From Chloroflexota bacterium (lineage in GTDB: Bacteria > Chloroflexota > Anaerolineae > B4-G1 > DUEL01): a stretch of 64,000 nucleotides of DNA. Location of the stretch: contig JADBJJ010000016.1 of the NCBI GenBank assembly GCA_014874475.1, positions 1 to 64,000 of the forward strand, given 5' to 3'. The translations under genes were made by a program, and so were the position numbers. The notes beneath the pieces were generated by a model. The model saw only the letters and a program-made list of their open reading frames with translations. It was not told the origin of the DNA and searched no databases. Shown here one piece after another: positions 33,487-42,483 of the stretch; position 1 is the first letter of the stretch; each line of letters starts with the position of its first letter.

Positions 33487-35124
33487 CTACAAAACCCCCA
33501 GGCGAGCCAGGCGCTCCTGCTCGCTGAGCGGGTGCCCGGTGGCGGGGTCCACCGCCACACAGGCCCCGCGCGGGTCTATCCGGGTGACGACCTGGCCGCG
33601 GGCGTAGGGGTTGTTGCGCAGGTGGGGGGCGTCCAGAATCCCCGTCGTCACCGCGCGGGCCAGCGTGGCCGGGTTGGTCAGCGGGTCAGGGACGGCGGGG
33701 TCTGCCTGCGCGCGGATGGCCTCCAGAGTGACCTGCGCCTCACGGATCAGTTCCTCCTTCCGCGCCTGCACGGCGGGGTCGGCGGTCATATCGGGCTGGC
33801 CCCGCAGCGCGTTCTCTATGGCCCGTTGGGCCAGTCCGCAGGCCTCTATGATGTCGTCGGCGGTGGCGGCGTGGTGGGCCTCGGTGTGGCCGACGACATG
33901 AACGATGTGGGGCTTCAGCGCCATCTGCAGGTAAACCGTCGTCGCCAGGTGCGCGCGTGCGGCGTCCGGGTCCAGCGGATAACTGAGCAAACCTGTCCGG
34001 GTCTGCCGCCAGATGCGGAAATCGGGCCCTGCCAGCGGCGCGATGATTTCCAGAATCGCCAGCATCTTCGCCAGGTCCATCCGGTCGGAGAGCGTCGGCG
34101 GGCTGTTGAGCATCAGTTGGGCGATGTAATCCCGAACGCCGAAAGCGCGGGCGTTATAAGCAGAAAGATAGGCTGAGACGACAAAGACTACATCCGGCGC
34201 GTCCCGCATGCCCCAGTGGTGGGGTTCGTTCAGTTCCACGGGGATGTTCCGCTGGCCGTACCAGGCCATCACCTTCTGGTGCTCCCGGATGGAGCCCTCC
34301 AGGTCCCAGGGGCCGCGCCCGTCCATTCGGTTGAACCAGAAGATGGGGATGGCGCACCAGGCGATGTGAATCGTCTCCACGTACATTTCCGCCAGTCGGA
34401 TGAAGTCGTCGGTGCCGGAGTAGGTGCGCATCAGGGGGTAGTTGCCCCTTCGGCTGGCCTGATAGAGGGCCCGGTAATCGTCGGGCGTGCGGACGGGGAC
34501 GCCGCCCGCGCCTCGGCGGCGGGGGTCCTGCCGTTCGGGATGGAAAAAGTTCTCCTGCGCGTCCTGGTCTATGCCCAGAGAGATGACGTCCAGGACGCCG
34601 GCCTCGGCGATACGGGCGACGCCCTCCAGGGTGGCCTCCATAGTGGGCAGGCCGAAGTGGTGGCGGAGGATGGGGTAGGGAGCCTTCCAGCGGATGCGCT
34701 CCACCGTCGTCTGGGGAAAATCAGCCTCGGTGCGGCTTCCCGCGGGTTGGCCCTTCAGGTAGGCCAGGACCTCCGTCTCCGGTTCGCCGCCGACGAAGAC
34801 CTTCTCAAAGAAGCCCATCGTATGAGCCCGCTCGGCGACGGGGGGCGTGCCGCCGAAGGCGAAGCGGACCCCCGCGCTGTGCAGGTCGTCGGCGGCTTCG
34901 GCGAACTGGGCCAGGAGCCGCTCGCCGGTCTCCGGCGTCAGCCGGTAGGAGACGCCGACCAGGTCGGCTTTTTCGCGGCGGGCAACCTCCAGTACCCGCT
35001 CTATGGGCACGGCCGGGCCCAGGAAGACCGTCCGCCAGCCGGCGGCTTCGGCCAGGCGAAGAAAGTTCATAATTCCAGCGACATGCACACATTCGCCCAG
35101 GGCAGCAGCAACGACGGTCTTCAT
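33487..35124 (-). CDS. B12-binding domain fused to a methylaspartate-mutase/methionine-synthase-like domain
   Basis: A 545-residue protein. Residues 1-125 look like a B12-binding Rossmann domain: AALGECVHVAGIMNFLRLAE fits the D-x-H-x-x-G axial-ligand motif with the His kept but the Asp replaced by Cys, followed by DLVGVSYRL and FGGTPP. The rest (LGIDQDAQENFFHPERQDP, YSGTDDFIRLAEMYVETIH, IPVELNEPHHWGMRDAPDVV, DLAKMLAILE) is TIM-barrel-like, recalling the large subunit of glutamate mutase. It has a perfect TATAAT promoter. The reaction is unknown. GAGGAGAG lies just before the ATG. Confidence 0.72.
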   Translation of the reverse strand: MKTVVAAALGECVHVAGIMNFLRLAEAAGWRTVFLGPAVPIERVLEVARREKADLVGVSYRLTPETGERLLAQFAEAADDLHSAGVRFAFGGTPPVAERAHTMGFFEKVFVGGEPETEVLAYLKGQPAGSRTEADFPQTTVERIRWKAPYPILRHHFGLPTMEATLEGVARIAEAGVLDVISLGIDQDAQENFFHPERQDPRRRGAGGVPVRTPDDYRALYQASRRGNYPLMRTYSGTDDFIRLAEMYVETIHIAWCAIPIFWFNRMDGRGPWDLEGSIREHQKVMAWYGQRNIPVELNEPHHWGMRDAPDVVFVVSAYLSAYNARAFGVRDYIAQLMLNSPPTLSDRMDLAKMLAILEIIAPLAGPDFRIWRQTRTGLLSYPLDPDAARAHLATTVYLQMALKPHIVHVVGHTEAHHAATADDIIEACGLAQRAIENALRGQPDMTADPAVQARKEELIREAQVTLEAIRAQADPAVPDPLTNPATLARAVTTGILDAPHLRNNPYARGQVVTRIDPRGACVAVDPATGHPLSEQERLARLGVL

Positions 35125-35172
35125 CTCTCCTCACTTATGGACGCAAAGGAACGGGCTTCAGGAGCGGTCCTC

Positions 35173-35201
35173 ATTATACATTCTTTTGGTTATCTTGCCA
35201 A
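35173..35201 (-). promoter_or_regulatory. Promoter for the B12-binding operon
   Basis: Minus strand TTGGCA (35196-35201), a 17-base spacer and TATAAT (35173-35178), 49 bases before the ATG at 35124. The consensus -10 makes it one of the clearest promoters in the window. Confidence 0.7.
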
Positions 35202-35208
35202 TGGGGAT

Positions 35209-35236
35209 TTGCCTCTTCTCAGGAGTGGGGTAAAAT
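35209..35236 (+). promoter_or_regulatory. Promoter for the PASTA kinase
   Basis: TTGCCT (35209-35214), a 16-base spacer and TAAAAT (35231-35236), 64 bases before the kinase ATG. Its -35 lies only seven bases from that of the divergent promoter. Confidence 0.5.
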
Positions 35237-35299
35237 AGAATCTGAACAGTTTTGTAGCGACGGTTGAAGACCGTCTTTGCTCATTTCGGCGGAGAGATT

Positions 35300-37264
35300 A
35301 TGGAAGGAACTTTGCTGAACGGACGATACCGGCTGCTGGAACTATTGGGCTCCGGCGGGATGGCGCTGGTCTATAAGGGGGTGGATACTGTGCTCCACCG
35401 CCCTGTGGCGATCAAAATCCTGCGCGAGGCCTATGCAGGCGACCCTGCCTTTCTGGCCCGTTTCCAGCGAGAAGCGCGCTCTGCGGCCCGTCTGGACCAC
35501 CCCAATGTGGTCACCGTCTACGATGTGGGACAGGACGGGAATCTGCACTACATTGTGATGGAGTACGTGGAGGGCGAGGACCTGAAATCGCTCATCCGAC
35601 GGGTGGGGCGGCTCAGCGTGGAGCAGGCGGTGGACATCGCGTATCAGATTGCCGCTGGGGTTGGGCATGCCCACAAAATGAACATCATTCACTGCGACAT
35701 CAAGCCCCAGAACGTCCTGGTGACGCCCGAGGGCATGGTCAAGGTGACCGATTTCGGCATCGCGCGCGCCCTCTCCGAATCTGGTCTCACTGACCCGGAA
35801 GTGGTGTGGGGGAGTCCCACCTACTTCTCCCCTGAGCAGGCCGCCGGGGAGCGTCCGGTACCGGCCTCCGACGTCTACAGCATCGGTGTCGTCCTGTATG
35901 AGATGCTGGCCGGCGTCCCTCCGTTTCGGGCGGAGAAGCCTACCGCCCTGGCTCTGATGCACTTGCGGGAGGAGCCCCAGCCCCTTTCCCTCCACAACCC
36001 CCAGGTCCCGCCGCAACTGGAGTGGATTGTCCGCAAACTGCTGGCCAAGGAGCCGGCAGCCCGCTACCGGACGGCGGAACAACTGGCGGTGGTGCTCCAG
36101 GAGTACCGCACCCGGATGACTCAGGCGACAGGTGTCCATGCCACCTTTTTCCCCTCGCCGCCTCCTCCTTCTATTCCAGGCCAGGCAGCGGTGGCCCCGC
36201 CCTCCTGGCCCTCTGCTCCCCGTTCGCCGGAGCCGACTCCGTCGCCGTCCGTCTTACCGGTGGCGGAGTCTCCGGAAGCGGTCTCCGCCGGCCCCGACTG
36301 GCTGACCTGGTTTCTGGGTGCGGTCGCCCTCATCGCGGTCGTTGGCCTGATTCCGCTCTGGGCGCTGGTCTACCGGGCCTGGGCTCGCTCCGAGCGGGCC
36401 GCTCCGCCGGTGCTGGAGACCCCCACAGCGACCGTAGCACTGATCCCCGTCCCCAACGTCCAGGGACTGCAATGGGAGGAGGCTCGCTCCATCCTGGAGG
36501 CGGCAGGCCTGCGGTTCACGCTGGAGGAGCAGAAGGGCGCGGCGGCGCCAGAGGGGACGGTCATCCGACAGGAGCCACCCGCAGGCCAGCGGGTGCCAGC
36601 CGGGTCGGAGGTGCGGCTGTTCATCGCCGGCCAACGGGGGACGGTGAAGGTCCCCGTGCTGGTGAACGTCCGCTCCGATCAGGCCCGCGCAGCGCTGGAG
36701 CAGGCTGGCCTCCAGGTGACGGAGCAGGTGGTCTGGAGCACGCAGCCCATCAGCACCGTCCTGGCCCAGGAGCCACCCGCCGAGACCGAAATCCCGGTTG
36801 GCGGCGTGATCACTCTCACCGTCAGCGGCGGGACGGCCGTTCCCATTCCCATCGGAGCCAATTTGGGCAACCTGGTCGTCCTGGAGCAGGCGGAGGTCCT
36901 CCAGGCCCGAGTCCGGCCTGGGGAAGTCTTCGCCATCTCCCTGCGCTGGCGTCCCCTGACGACGATCTCCACCCGCTACGTCGTCTTCGTCCACCTCATC
37001 GGCCCGGATGGGCGCCTGATCGCTCAGGAGGACGTGGAGCCACTGCGCGGCACCCGTCCCACCAATACCTGGGTGCCCCAGATGCCTCTCTGGGACCCCC
37101 ACCAGGTCGCCCTGCCGCCGGATGCGCCGCCCGGCACGTACCAGGTGCGGACGGGGATGTACCCTGTGGGCCAGCCCGGAAACCGGCTGCCCGTGCTGGA
37201 CCCGGGCCAGGCCAGCGTGGAGGCCCATAGCATCCTCATCGTCCGGATAGAAGTAGGGCCGTAG
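35300..37264 (+). CDS. PASTA-type membrane Ser/Thr protein kinase with C-terminal beta domain
   Basis: A 654-residue protein from ATG 35300 (GGAGA upstream; the frame is open to 35264). Residues 8-280 are a PknB-like kinase domain: GSGGMALV, VAIK (K39), HCD (H131, C132, D133; the usual Arg is Cys), DFG (D151) and an ending with AARYRTAEQL. A Pro-rich linker leads to one membrane helix near residue 345-370. Outside are two PASTA repeats (VPNVQGLQWEEARSILEAAG; VPVLVNVRSDQARAALEQAG), which in relatives bind peptidoglycan fragments, and then a beta-rich domain matching the C-terminal module of the GT-C protein at 319. It likely couples cell-wall status to phosphorylation. Confidence 0.9.
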   Translation: MEGTLLNGRYRLLELLGSGGMALVYKGVDTVLHRPVAIKILREAYAGDPAFLARFQREARSAARLDHPNVVTVYDVGQDGNLHYIVMEYVEGEDLKSLIRRVGRLSVEQAVDIAYQIAAGVGHAHKMNIIHCDIKPQNVLVTPEGMVKVTDFGIARALSESGLTDPEVVWGSPTYFSPEQAAGERPVPASDVYSIGVVLYEMLAGVPPFRAEKPTALALMHLREEPQPLSLHNPQVPPQLEWIVRKLLAKEPAARYRTAEQLAVVLQEYRTRMTQATGVHATFFPSPPPPSIPGQAAVAPPSWPSAPRSPEPTPSPSVLPVAESPEAVSAGPDWLTWFLGAVALIAVVGLIPLWALVYRAWARSERAAPPVLETPTATVALIPVPNVQGLQWEEARSILEAAGLRFTLEEQKGAAAPEGTVIRQEPPAGQRVPAGSEVRLFIAGQRGTVKVPVLVNVRSDQARAALEQAGLQVTEQVVWSTQPISTVLAQEPPAETEIPVGGVITLTVSGGTAVPIPIGANLGNLVVLEQAEVLQARVRPGEVFAISLRWRPLTTISTRYVVFVHLIGPDGRLIAQEDVEPLRGTRPTNTWVPQMPLWDPHQVALPPDAPPGTYQVRTGMYPVGQPGNRLPVLDPGQASVEAHSILIVRIEVGP

Positions 37265-37361
37265 AGAACCCCGAAGAGACGAGGGGTAAATATAAAAAAC
37301 TAACAAATACCACCTTTGTGTCCTCGCGTACGGATGGTTCCCCAGGGCCTGGAGGTGAAAA

Positions 37362-39080
37362 GTGGATAATCGCCAGATTGCTGCCATTTTCGCCCGTATG
37401 GCCGACATTCTGGACATTCAGGGAGAAAATCCTCACCGGATTATGGCTTACCGGCGCGCGGCTGAGAATATCGCTGCCCTGGGCCGCCCGCTGGAGGAGA
37501 TTTGGCGCGCCGGCGAACTGGGAACCGTCCCCGGCATCGGCAAGACGCTGGCGGAAAAGATTGACGAACTGATGCGGACGGGCCGACTGGAGGCGTACGA
37601 GAAACTGCGCGCCCAGGTGCCGGAGGGGGTGGTGGACATGCTCCAGGTCCCCGATGTCGGCCCTCGCAAGGCGGCTCTCTTCTGGAAGGAACTGGGCATC
37701 ACCTCCATCGCGGAACTGGAGGAAGCGGCCCGGGCCGGCAAATTGCGCACGCTACCGGGCATGGGCGTTCGGTCCGAAGAGAAAGTCCTGGCGGGCATTG
37801 AGGCCCTGAAGCGGCGCAGTGGGCGCATTCCGCTGGGCACGGCCTGGGAACTGGCCCATGCGCTTCTGGACCCCCTGCGGGAACTCCCCGGCGTTGCCCA
37901 GGTGGCCCCTGCGGGAAGCCTCCGCCGCATGCGGGAGACGGTGGGCGACCTGGACCTGCTGGTGGCGGCGGAGGACCCGGAGCCGGTGATGGCCCGCTTC
38001 CGCTCTCTCCCCCAGGTAGCAGAAGTCCTCCTCAGCGGCCCCACCAAGACCTCCATCCGCACCCGCGATGGCTATCAGGCCGACTTGCGGGTGCTCCCCC
38101 CGGCCCGCTGGGGGACAGCCCTCCAGTACTTCACCGGCAGCCAGGCCCACAACATCCGCCTGCGGGGTCTCGCGCAGGACCGGGGCCTCTCCCTCAGCGA
38201 GTACGCCATCAAGCGGGAAGACGGCACAGAAATCCTCTGCGCGACCGAGGAGGAAGTGTACGCGGCCCTCGGCCTCCCCCTCATCCCGCCGGAGTTGCGG
38301 GAGGATCGGGGGGAGATAGAGGTGGCGCTGACTGGCCGTCTTCCCGAACTGCTGGAACTGGCGGACCTGCAGGGGGATTTCCAATTCCACACCATCCTCT
38401 CCGACGGGCGGGGGTCTCTCTGGGACATGGCCCGGGCGGCGCGCGCGGCGGGCCTGAAATACGCCCTGGTCTCCGACCACTCCCGGGGCCTGGGCGTGGC
38501 TCATGGGGCCGGACCCGATGAACTACGCCGCCAACGGGCGGAGATAGAGGAGGTCAACCGGCGCATGGGCGGCGAATTTCGCGTCCTGGCGGGCGTGGAG
38601 GTGGAGGTCCGCGCTGACGGCTCTCTAGACCTCCCTGACGAGGTGCTGGCGGAGTTGGACCTGGTGGTGGCGGCGGTGCACAGCGGCCTGCGCCAGCCCC
38701 GGGAACAGTTCACTGCGCGGGCCATCGCTGCCCTCCGCCATCCCCACGTGGACATCCTGGCCCATCCCAGTGGCCGGCTCCTGGGCCAGCGGGAAGGCGC
38801 CGATATAGACCTGGAGGCCGTCCTGCGGGTTGCTGCCGAGACCGGCAAGGCGGTGGAGATCAACGCTCACCCCTGGCGGCTGGACCTGAATGACATCGGG
38901 ATTCGGCGGGCGATAGAGTTGGGCGTCCTGTTGGCCATCAGTTCGGACGCCCACGACCCAGAGGACTTCGGCCTTCTGCACTTTGGCGTCGCCATGGCCC
39001 GCCGGGGCTGGGCGACCCCGGTCCACGTCCTGAACACCCGAAGCGTGGAAGACGTTCTGGCGTGGGCAAAGAACAGGTAG
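37362..39080 (+). CDS. polX: DNA polymerase X / PHP-family 3'-5' exonuclease
   Basis: A 572-residue protein from GTG 37362 after GGAGGTGAAAA. The N-terminal helix-hairpin-helix part has GTVPGIGKTLAEKID and VPDVGPRKAALFW. The polymerase X palm shows GSLRRMRETVGDLDLLV with the first two catalytic Asp, and YQADLRVL with the third. The C-terminal PHP domain has FQFHTILSDG, LVSDHSRGLGVAHG, VLAGVEVEV, HPHVDILAHPSGR, INAHP and SSDAHDPEDF. The first PHP His is Gln (Q-F-H). It probably fills gaps in base excision repair and trims 3' ends. Confidence 0.92.
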   Translation: MDNRQIAAIFARMADILDIQGENPHRIMAYRRAAENIAALGRPLEEIWRAGELGTVPGIGKTLAEKIDELMRTGRLEAYEKLRAQVPEGVVDMLQVPDVGPRKAALFWKELGITSIAELEEAARAGKLRTLPGMGVRSEEKVLAGIEALKRRSGRIPLGTAWELAHALLDPLRELPGVAQVAPAGSLRRMRETVGDLDLLVAAEDPEPVMARFRSLPQVAEVLLSGPTKTSIRTRDGYQADLRVLPPARWGTALQYFTGSQAHNIRLRGLAQDRGLSLSEYAIKREDGTEILCATEEEVYAALGLPLIPPELREDRGEIEVALTGRLPELLELADLQGDFQFHTILSDGRGSLWDMARAARAAGLKYALVSDHSRGLGVAHGAGPDELRRQRAEIEEVNRRMGGEFRVLAGVEVEVRADGSLDLPDEVLAELDLVVAAVHSGLRQPREQFTARAIAALRHPHVDILAHPSGRLLGQREGADIDLEAVLRVAAETGKAVEINAHPWRLDLNDIGIRRAIELGVLLAISSDAHDPEDFGLLHFGVAMARRGWATPVHVLNTRSVEDVLAWAKNR

Positions 39081-39198
39081 CACGGGCTCTCGGGCCCCGG
39101 ATGAGGCTGATCGCCTGCGCTGCCGGTGATGTTTGCGCAGGGCTCTGTTGTGCTATCTTTTCTGATCTACGAATCCCATCGGAGGTAACGGTTTATCT

Positions 39199-41613
39199 AT
39201 GCAGCAGAGCGTTCCCACTTCCCTCTTCGCGGTCACACCGATGCACCGACGACATCTTCTCGGCATCTTTCTCGCCAGCATGAGCACGCTGGTTCTGGAG
39301 GTGACCATCACCCGGGTCTTCTCCGTCACGATGTGGTACCACTTCGCCTTTCTGGCGGTCTCCATGGCGCTGATGGGGAGCGCTGTGGCCGGAGTGGTGC
39401 TCTACTTCTTCCCTCAACTGGCTTCCCGGGCCGACCGCGTCCTGGGCATCGGCGCGCTGGCCCTGGCTCTCTCCGTCCCGCTCACCTTTATCCTTTATAT
39501 GCAAATCCCCTTCCAGCCCGACCTGAACCGGACGGAGTTGCCGGCGCAGCAGGTTCTCTGGCTGGCGCTGGTGTACCTGGATCTGACGGTGCCCTTCTTC
39601 CTCTCCGGTGCCGTCATCTCGCTGGCCCTTTCGGCCTGGTCGGAGCAGGTGGGTCGGCTCTACTGGGCGGACCTGACCGGTGCTTCTCTGGGCTGTCTGG
39701 CGAGCATCGGCGCGCTGGAGGCGCTGGGCGGCGCTGGAGCGGTACTGACAGCGGGCGCCATCGCCGGCTTGGCTGGTCTGGTGCTGACCTGGCACTCGGG
39801 CCGGGCGCGGGTCGGAGGGATCGTCGTTGCCCTGCTCCTGGTCGCGCTGGTGGTCGGAAATGCCCGCTTCGGCTGGGTAACCATCTCCGTCAGCAAGACG
39901 GGTGGGGAGGAGGCCCCGCGCGCCTACGAAAAGTGGAACGCCTACTCCCGCGTCACCGTCTACGAGGTCAACCGTAACCCGTTCTTCTGGTCGGTGAGCG
40001 ACATCGGCTGGCAGCGGACTATCCAGCAGGGTGGCCTGGGGCACCGTCTCCTGCTGATTGACGCCGCCGCCGGGACCCCCATTCAGGAGTTCACAGGCGA
40101 CCTCTACTGGGTCTCCTTCCTGCGCTACGATCTGACCTCTTTTGTTTACCACCTGGTGGAGAAGCCGGAGACGCTGGTCATCGGGCCGGGGGGCGGGCGG
40201 GACGTGCTGGCGGCGCTGGCCTCTGGCGCCCCCCACGTGACGGCGGTGGAGGTCAACCCGGCGGTGGTAGCGGCGGTGCGCGGCCCGTTTGCCGAATTCG
40301 CCGGTCATCTCTACGACCGCCCCGACGTGACAGTGGTGGTGGAGGACGCGCGGGGTTACATCGCCCGCAGCCCTCACCGCTACGATGTTATCCAGGCCGC
40401 GCTGATTGACACCTGGGCGGCTGGCGCCTCCGGCGCTTTCGCCCTCTCCGAGAACAGCCTCTACACGGTGGAGGCATTCCGGATGTACTACGAACATCTC
40501 ACCGAGCGGGGCATCCTGACCGTTTCCCGCTGGTACATGCCGGGGCGGCCCGCTGAGACGCTTCGGCTGGTCTCTACGGGTATGGCAGGATGGGCCCGCG
40601 CGGGCGTCGCTGAGCCGCAAAACCATATTGCTGTCATCGTCCACTTCGTCGCCAGCAACCCGAAGGAGGGACTGGCGACCGTCCTCTTTAAGCGCACCCC
40701 CTTCATGCCGGAGGAGGTCGCTCTCATCCAGGATCGCGCGCGGGAACTGGGCTTCACCGTCCTCTACGCTCCAGGCCTGCCAGCCACCGAGGAGGTGGGG
40801 GCATTCCTCACGGCGGATGATCCAGGAGCCTGGATCGCCCGTTATCCGCTGGATATCACCCCGGCGACCGATGACCGACCATTCTTCTTCAACCTGGTCC
40901 GGTTTGGGGACCTGTTCTCTCAGGCCCTGCGGGCCAGTGGAGTCTACCAGGTCAGTATAGAGTCGGCGGGGATTCTGCTGGCGGTGCTGGGGATTACGGC
41001 GGTGGTCGGTGTCCTCTTCGTCTTGGTGCCGCTGGGATGGGGCGTGCGGCGGCGAGGGCTGGCGGCCCCTTCGGCCCGGATGCTGACCTACTTCGGCGCG
41101 CTGGGCGTGGGCTTTATGCTGGTGGAAATCCCCATCATCCAGCGCCTGACTGTCTATCTGGGGCGGCCTGTCTACTCTCTGGCTGTGGGCCTCTTTGCCC
41201 TGCTGCTCTTCAGCGGGCTGGGGAGCCTGTGGGCCGGACGGCGCAGGGGGCAACCGCTGTTGCCCTTGCTGGTGGGTCTGGTGGGGCTGGTGGTGCTGAA
41301 CGCGCTGGCCGTACCGTGGGTGCTGGATCGGACGGTCGGGTGGCCGCTGGCGGCCCGTCTGGCGATGGCGGTGGGGATGCTGGCCCCGCTGGCCTTCCTG
41401 ATGGGCATTCCCTTCCCGACGGGGATCCGTCTGGCGGGGGCCCGGCGGCCCGGGGTGATTCCCTGGCTCTGGGGGATCAACGGGGTGATGTCGGTGATGG
41501 GATCGGCGCTCGCCGTCGCGTTCTCCATCCACCTGGGCATCCGGGCCACCCTGTTAATCGCCGCCGGGTGCTACGCGCTGGCTGCCGGGGTGTTCCGGCG
41601 CGGGGAGTTTTGA
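39199..41613 (+). CDS. Membrane-embedded spermidine-synthase-like protein
   Basis: An 804-residue protein. The N-terminal six or so helices (LLGIFLASMSTLVLEVTITRV, FLSGAVISLAL, YWADLTGASLGC) and six C-terminal ones (VEIPIIQRLTVYLGRPVYSL, MGIPFPTGIRL, WGINGVMSVMGS) form a transporter-like bundle. The centre (about residues 300-450) is a SpeE-like Rossmann methyltransferase-type fold: VIGPGGGRDVLAAL, VTAVEVNPAVV, VVEDARGYI and FALSENSLYTVEAF. GGAGGTAA precedes the ATG. The active site lacks a clear aminopropyl-transfer signature, so polyamine synthesis is not assured. Such fused proteins are widespread and uncharacterised. Confidence 0.82.
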   Translation: MQQSVPTSLFAVTPMHRRHLLGIFLASMSTLVLEVTITRVFSVTMWYHFAFLAVSMALMGSAVAGVVLYFFPQLASRADRVLGIGALALALSVPLTFILYMQIPFQPDLNRTELPAQQVLWLALVYLDLTVPFFLSGAVISLALSAWSEQVGRLYWADLTGASLGCLASIGALEALGGAGAVLTAGAIAGLAGLVLTWHSGRARVGGIVVALLLVALVVGNARFGWVTISVSKTGGEEAPRAYEKWNAYSRVTVYEVNRNPFFWSVSDIGWQRTIQQGGLGHRLLLIDAAAGTPIQEFTGDLYWVSFLRYDLTSFVYHLVEKPETLVIGPGGGRDVLAALASGAPHVTAVEVNPAVVAAVRGPFAEFAGHLYDRPDVTVVVEDARGYIARSPHRYDVIQAALIDTWAAGASGAFALSENSLYTVEAFRMYYEHLTERGILTVSRWYMPGRPAETLRLVSTGMAGWARAGVAEPQNHIAVIVHFVASNPKEGLATVLFKRTPFMPEEVALIQDRARELGFTVLYAPGLPATEEVGAFLTADDPGAWIARYPLDITPATDDRPFFFNLVRFGDLFSQALRASGVYQVSIESAGILLAVLGITAVVGVLFVLVPLGWGVRRRGLAAPSARMLTYFGALGVGFMLVEIPIIQRLTVYLGRPVYSLAVGLFALLLFSGLGSLWAGRRRGQPLLPLLVGLVGLVVLNALAVPWVLDRTVGWPLAARLAMAVGMLAPLAFLMGIPFPTGIRLAGARRPGVIPWLWGINGVMSVMGSALAVAFSIHLGIRATLLIAAGCYALAAGVFRRGEF

Positions 41614-41635
41614 CGAAAGGGCGAGGTTTGGGGGA

Positions 41636-42349
41636 CTATTCCTCAAACCCCAGCCTTCGGTCCCGCATACTGAGCCACCGGTGCTGGCCAATGATCAGAT
41701 GGTCCAGCACCTCAATTCCCAGCAACCGTCCGGCTTCTATCAGTTGCCGGGTGACGGCGATATCGTCGGGCGAAGGAGTGGGGTCGCCCGAGGGGTGGTT
41801 GTGGGCGACGACGATGGCGGCACAGTTGCGCCGGATGGCCTCCCGGAACACTTCCCCGATGCGAATCTGCGTCAGCGTCAGGCTCCCCCGATAGAGGGTC
41901 TGGATGCCCAGAACCCGATAGCGGGCGTCCAGGAAGAGGGTGCAGAAGTGCTCCTGCTCTAAGTGGCCGATTTCGGCCGTCAGGAGTGCCGCGGCGTCGT
42001 GGGGGGTGTAGAGGGTGGGGCGCTCTTCCGGCGCGGCCAGCGTCATCCGCCGTCCCAGTTCCAGCGCGGCCTGAAGTTGGGCCGCTTTGGCAAGGCCCAT
42101 TCCCCTCTCGGCCACCAGTTGGGAGAAACTGGCCCGAGCCAGTCCAGCCAGTCCCCCATAGCGGGCCAGCAGGCGCGTCGCCACATCCAGCACGCTTTCC
42201 CCGCCCACGCCGGTGCGCAGGATAATGGCCAGCAACTCAGCGGTGGAGAGGGCTCCCGGCCCCAGCCGGGCCAGCCGCTCCCGGGGCCGCTCTGTCGTCG
42301 GCAACTCTTTTATGGTCGGACGGTAAACGGCTTCTCCTCGTTCGCCCAT
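41636..42349 (-). CDS. radC: RadC family JAB1/MPN-type metalloprotein
   Basis: A 237-residue protein starting [17 protein letters not shown] (GGAG nine bases upstream). A frame 39 codons longer is open but lacks support. The N-terminal UPF0758 helices contain [27 protein letters not shown], and the C-terminal JAB domain has the zinc motif [15 protein letters not shown]. Named RadC, but a DNA repair role is not established and the family's activity is unknown. Convergent with the spermidine-synthase-like gene, 22 bases away. Confidence 0.93.
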   Translation of the reverse strand: MGERGEAVYRPTIKELPTTERPRERLARLGPGALSTAELLAIILRTGVGGESVLDVATRLLARYGGLAGLARASFSQLVAERGMGLAKAAQLQAALELGRRMTLAAPEERPTLYTPHDAAALLTAEIGHLEQEHFCTLFLDARYRVLGIQTLYRGSLTLTQIRIGEVFREAIRRNCAAIVVAHNHPSGDPTPSPDDIAVTRQLIEAGRLLGIEVLDHLIIGQHRWLSMRDRRLGFEE

Positions 42350-42483
42350 TGCGCTCCAACCTGTATGTACCATCAGGACGCAGAGACCCGGGGCTGATTT
42401 GATTTTGCCCTGTATCGCGGAGTTTCGGCATCGGTTTCCCCCTTCGGGATCGTCACAGTGGGGCAACTCCGCGGGAAGTGTCC

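Noticed and set aside
39130-39160. Promoter TTGCGC/TATCTT before the 39199 gene
   Set aside because: Spacer of only 15 and a weak -10; the gene may instead be read from upstream.
39193-41532. A 779-codon minus-strand open frame opposite the spermidine-synthase-like gene
   Set aside because: It is the antisense of a well-supported gene and its translation is Arg/Gly/Gln-rich without any family pattern; high GC keeps the frame open.
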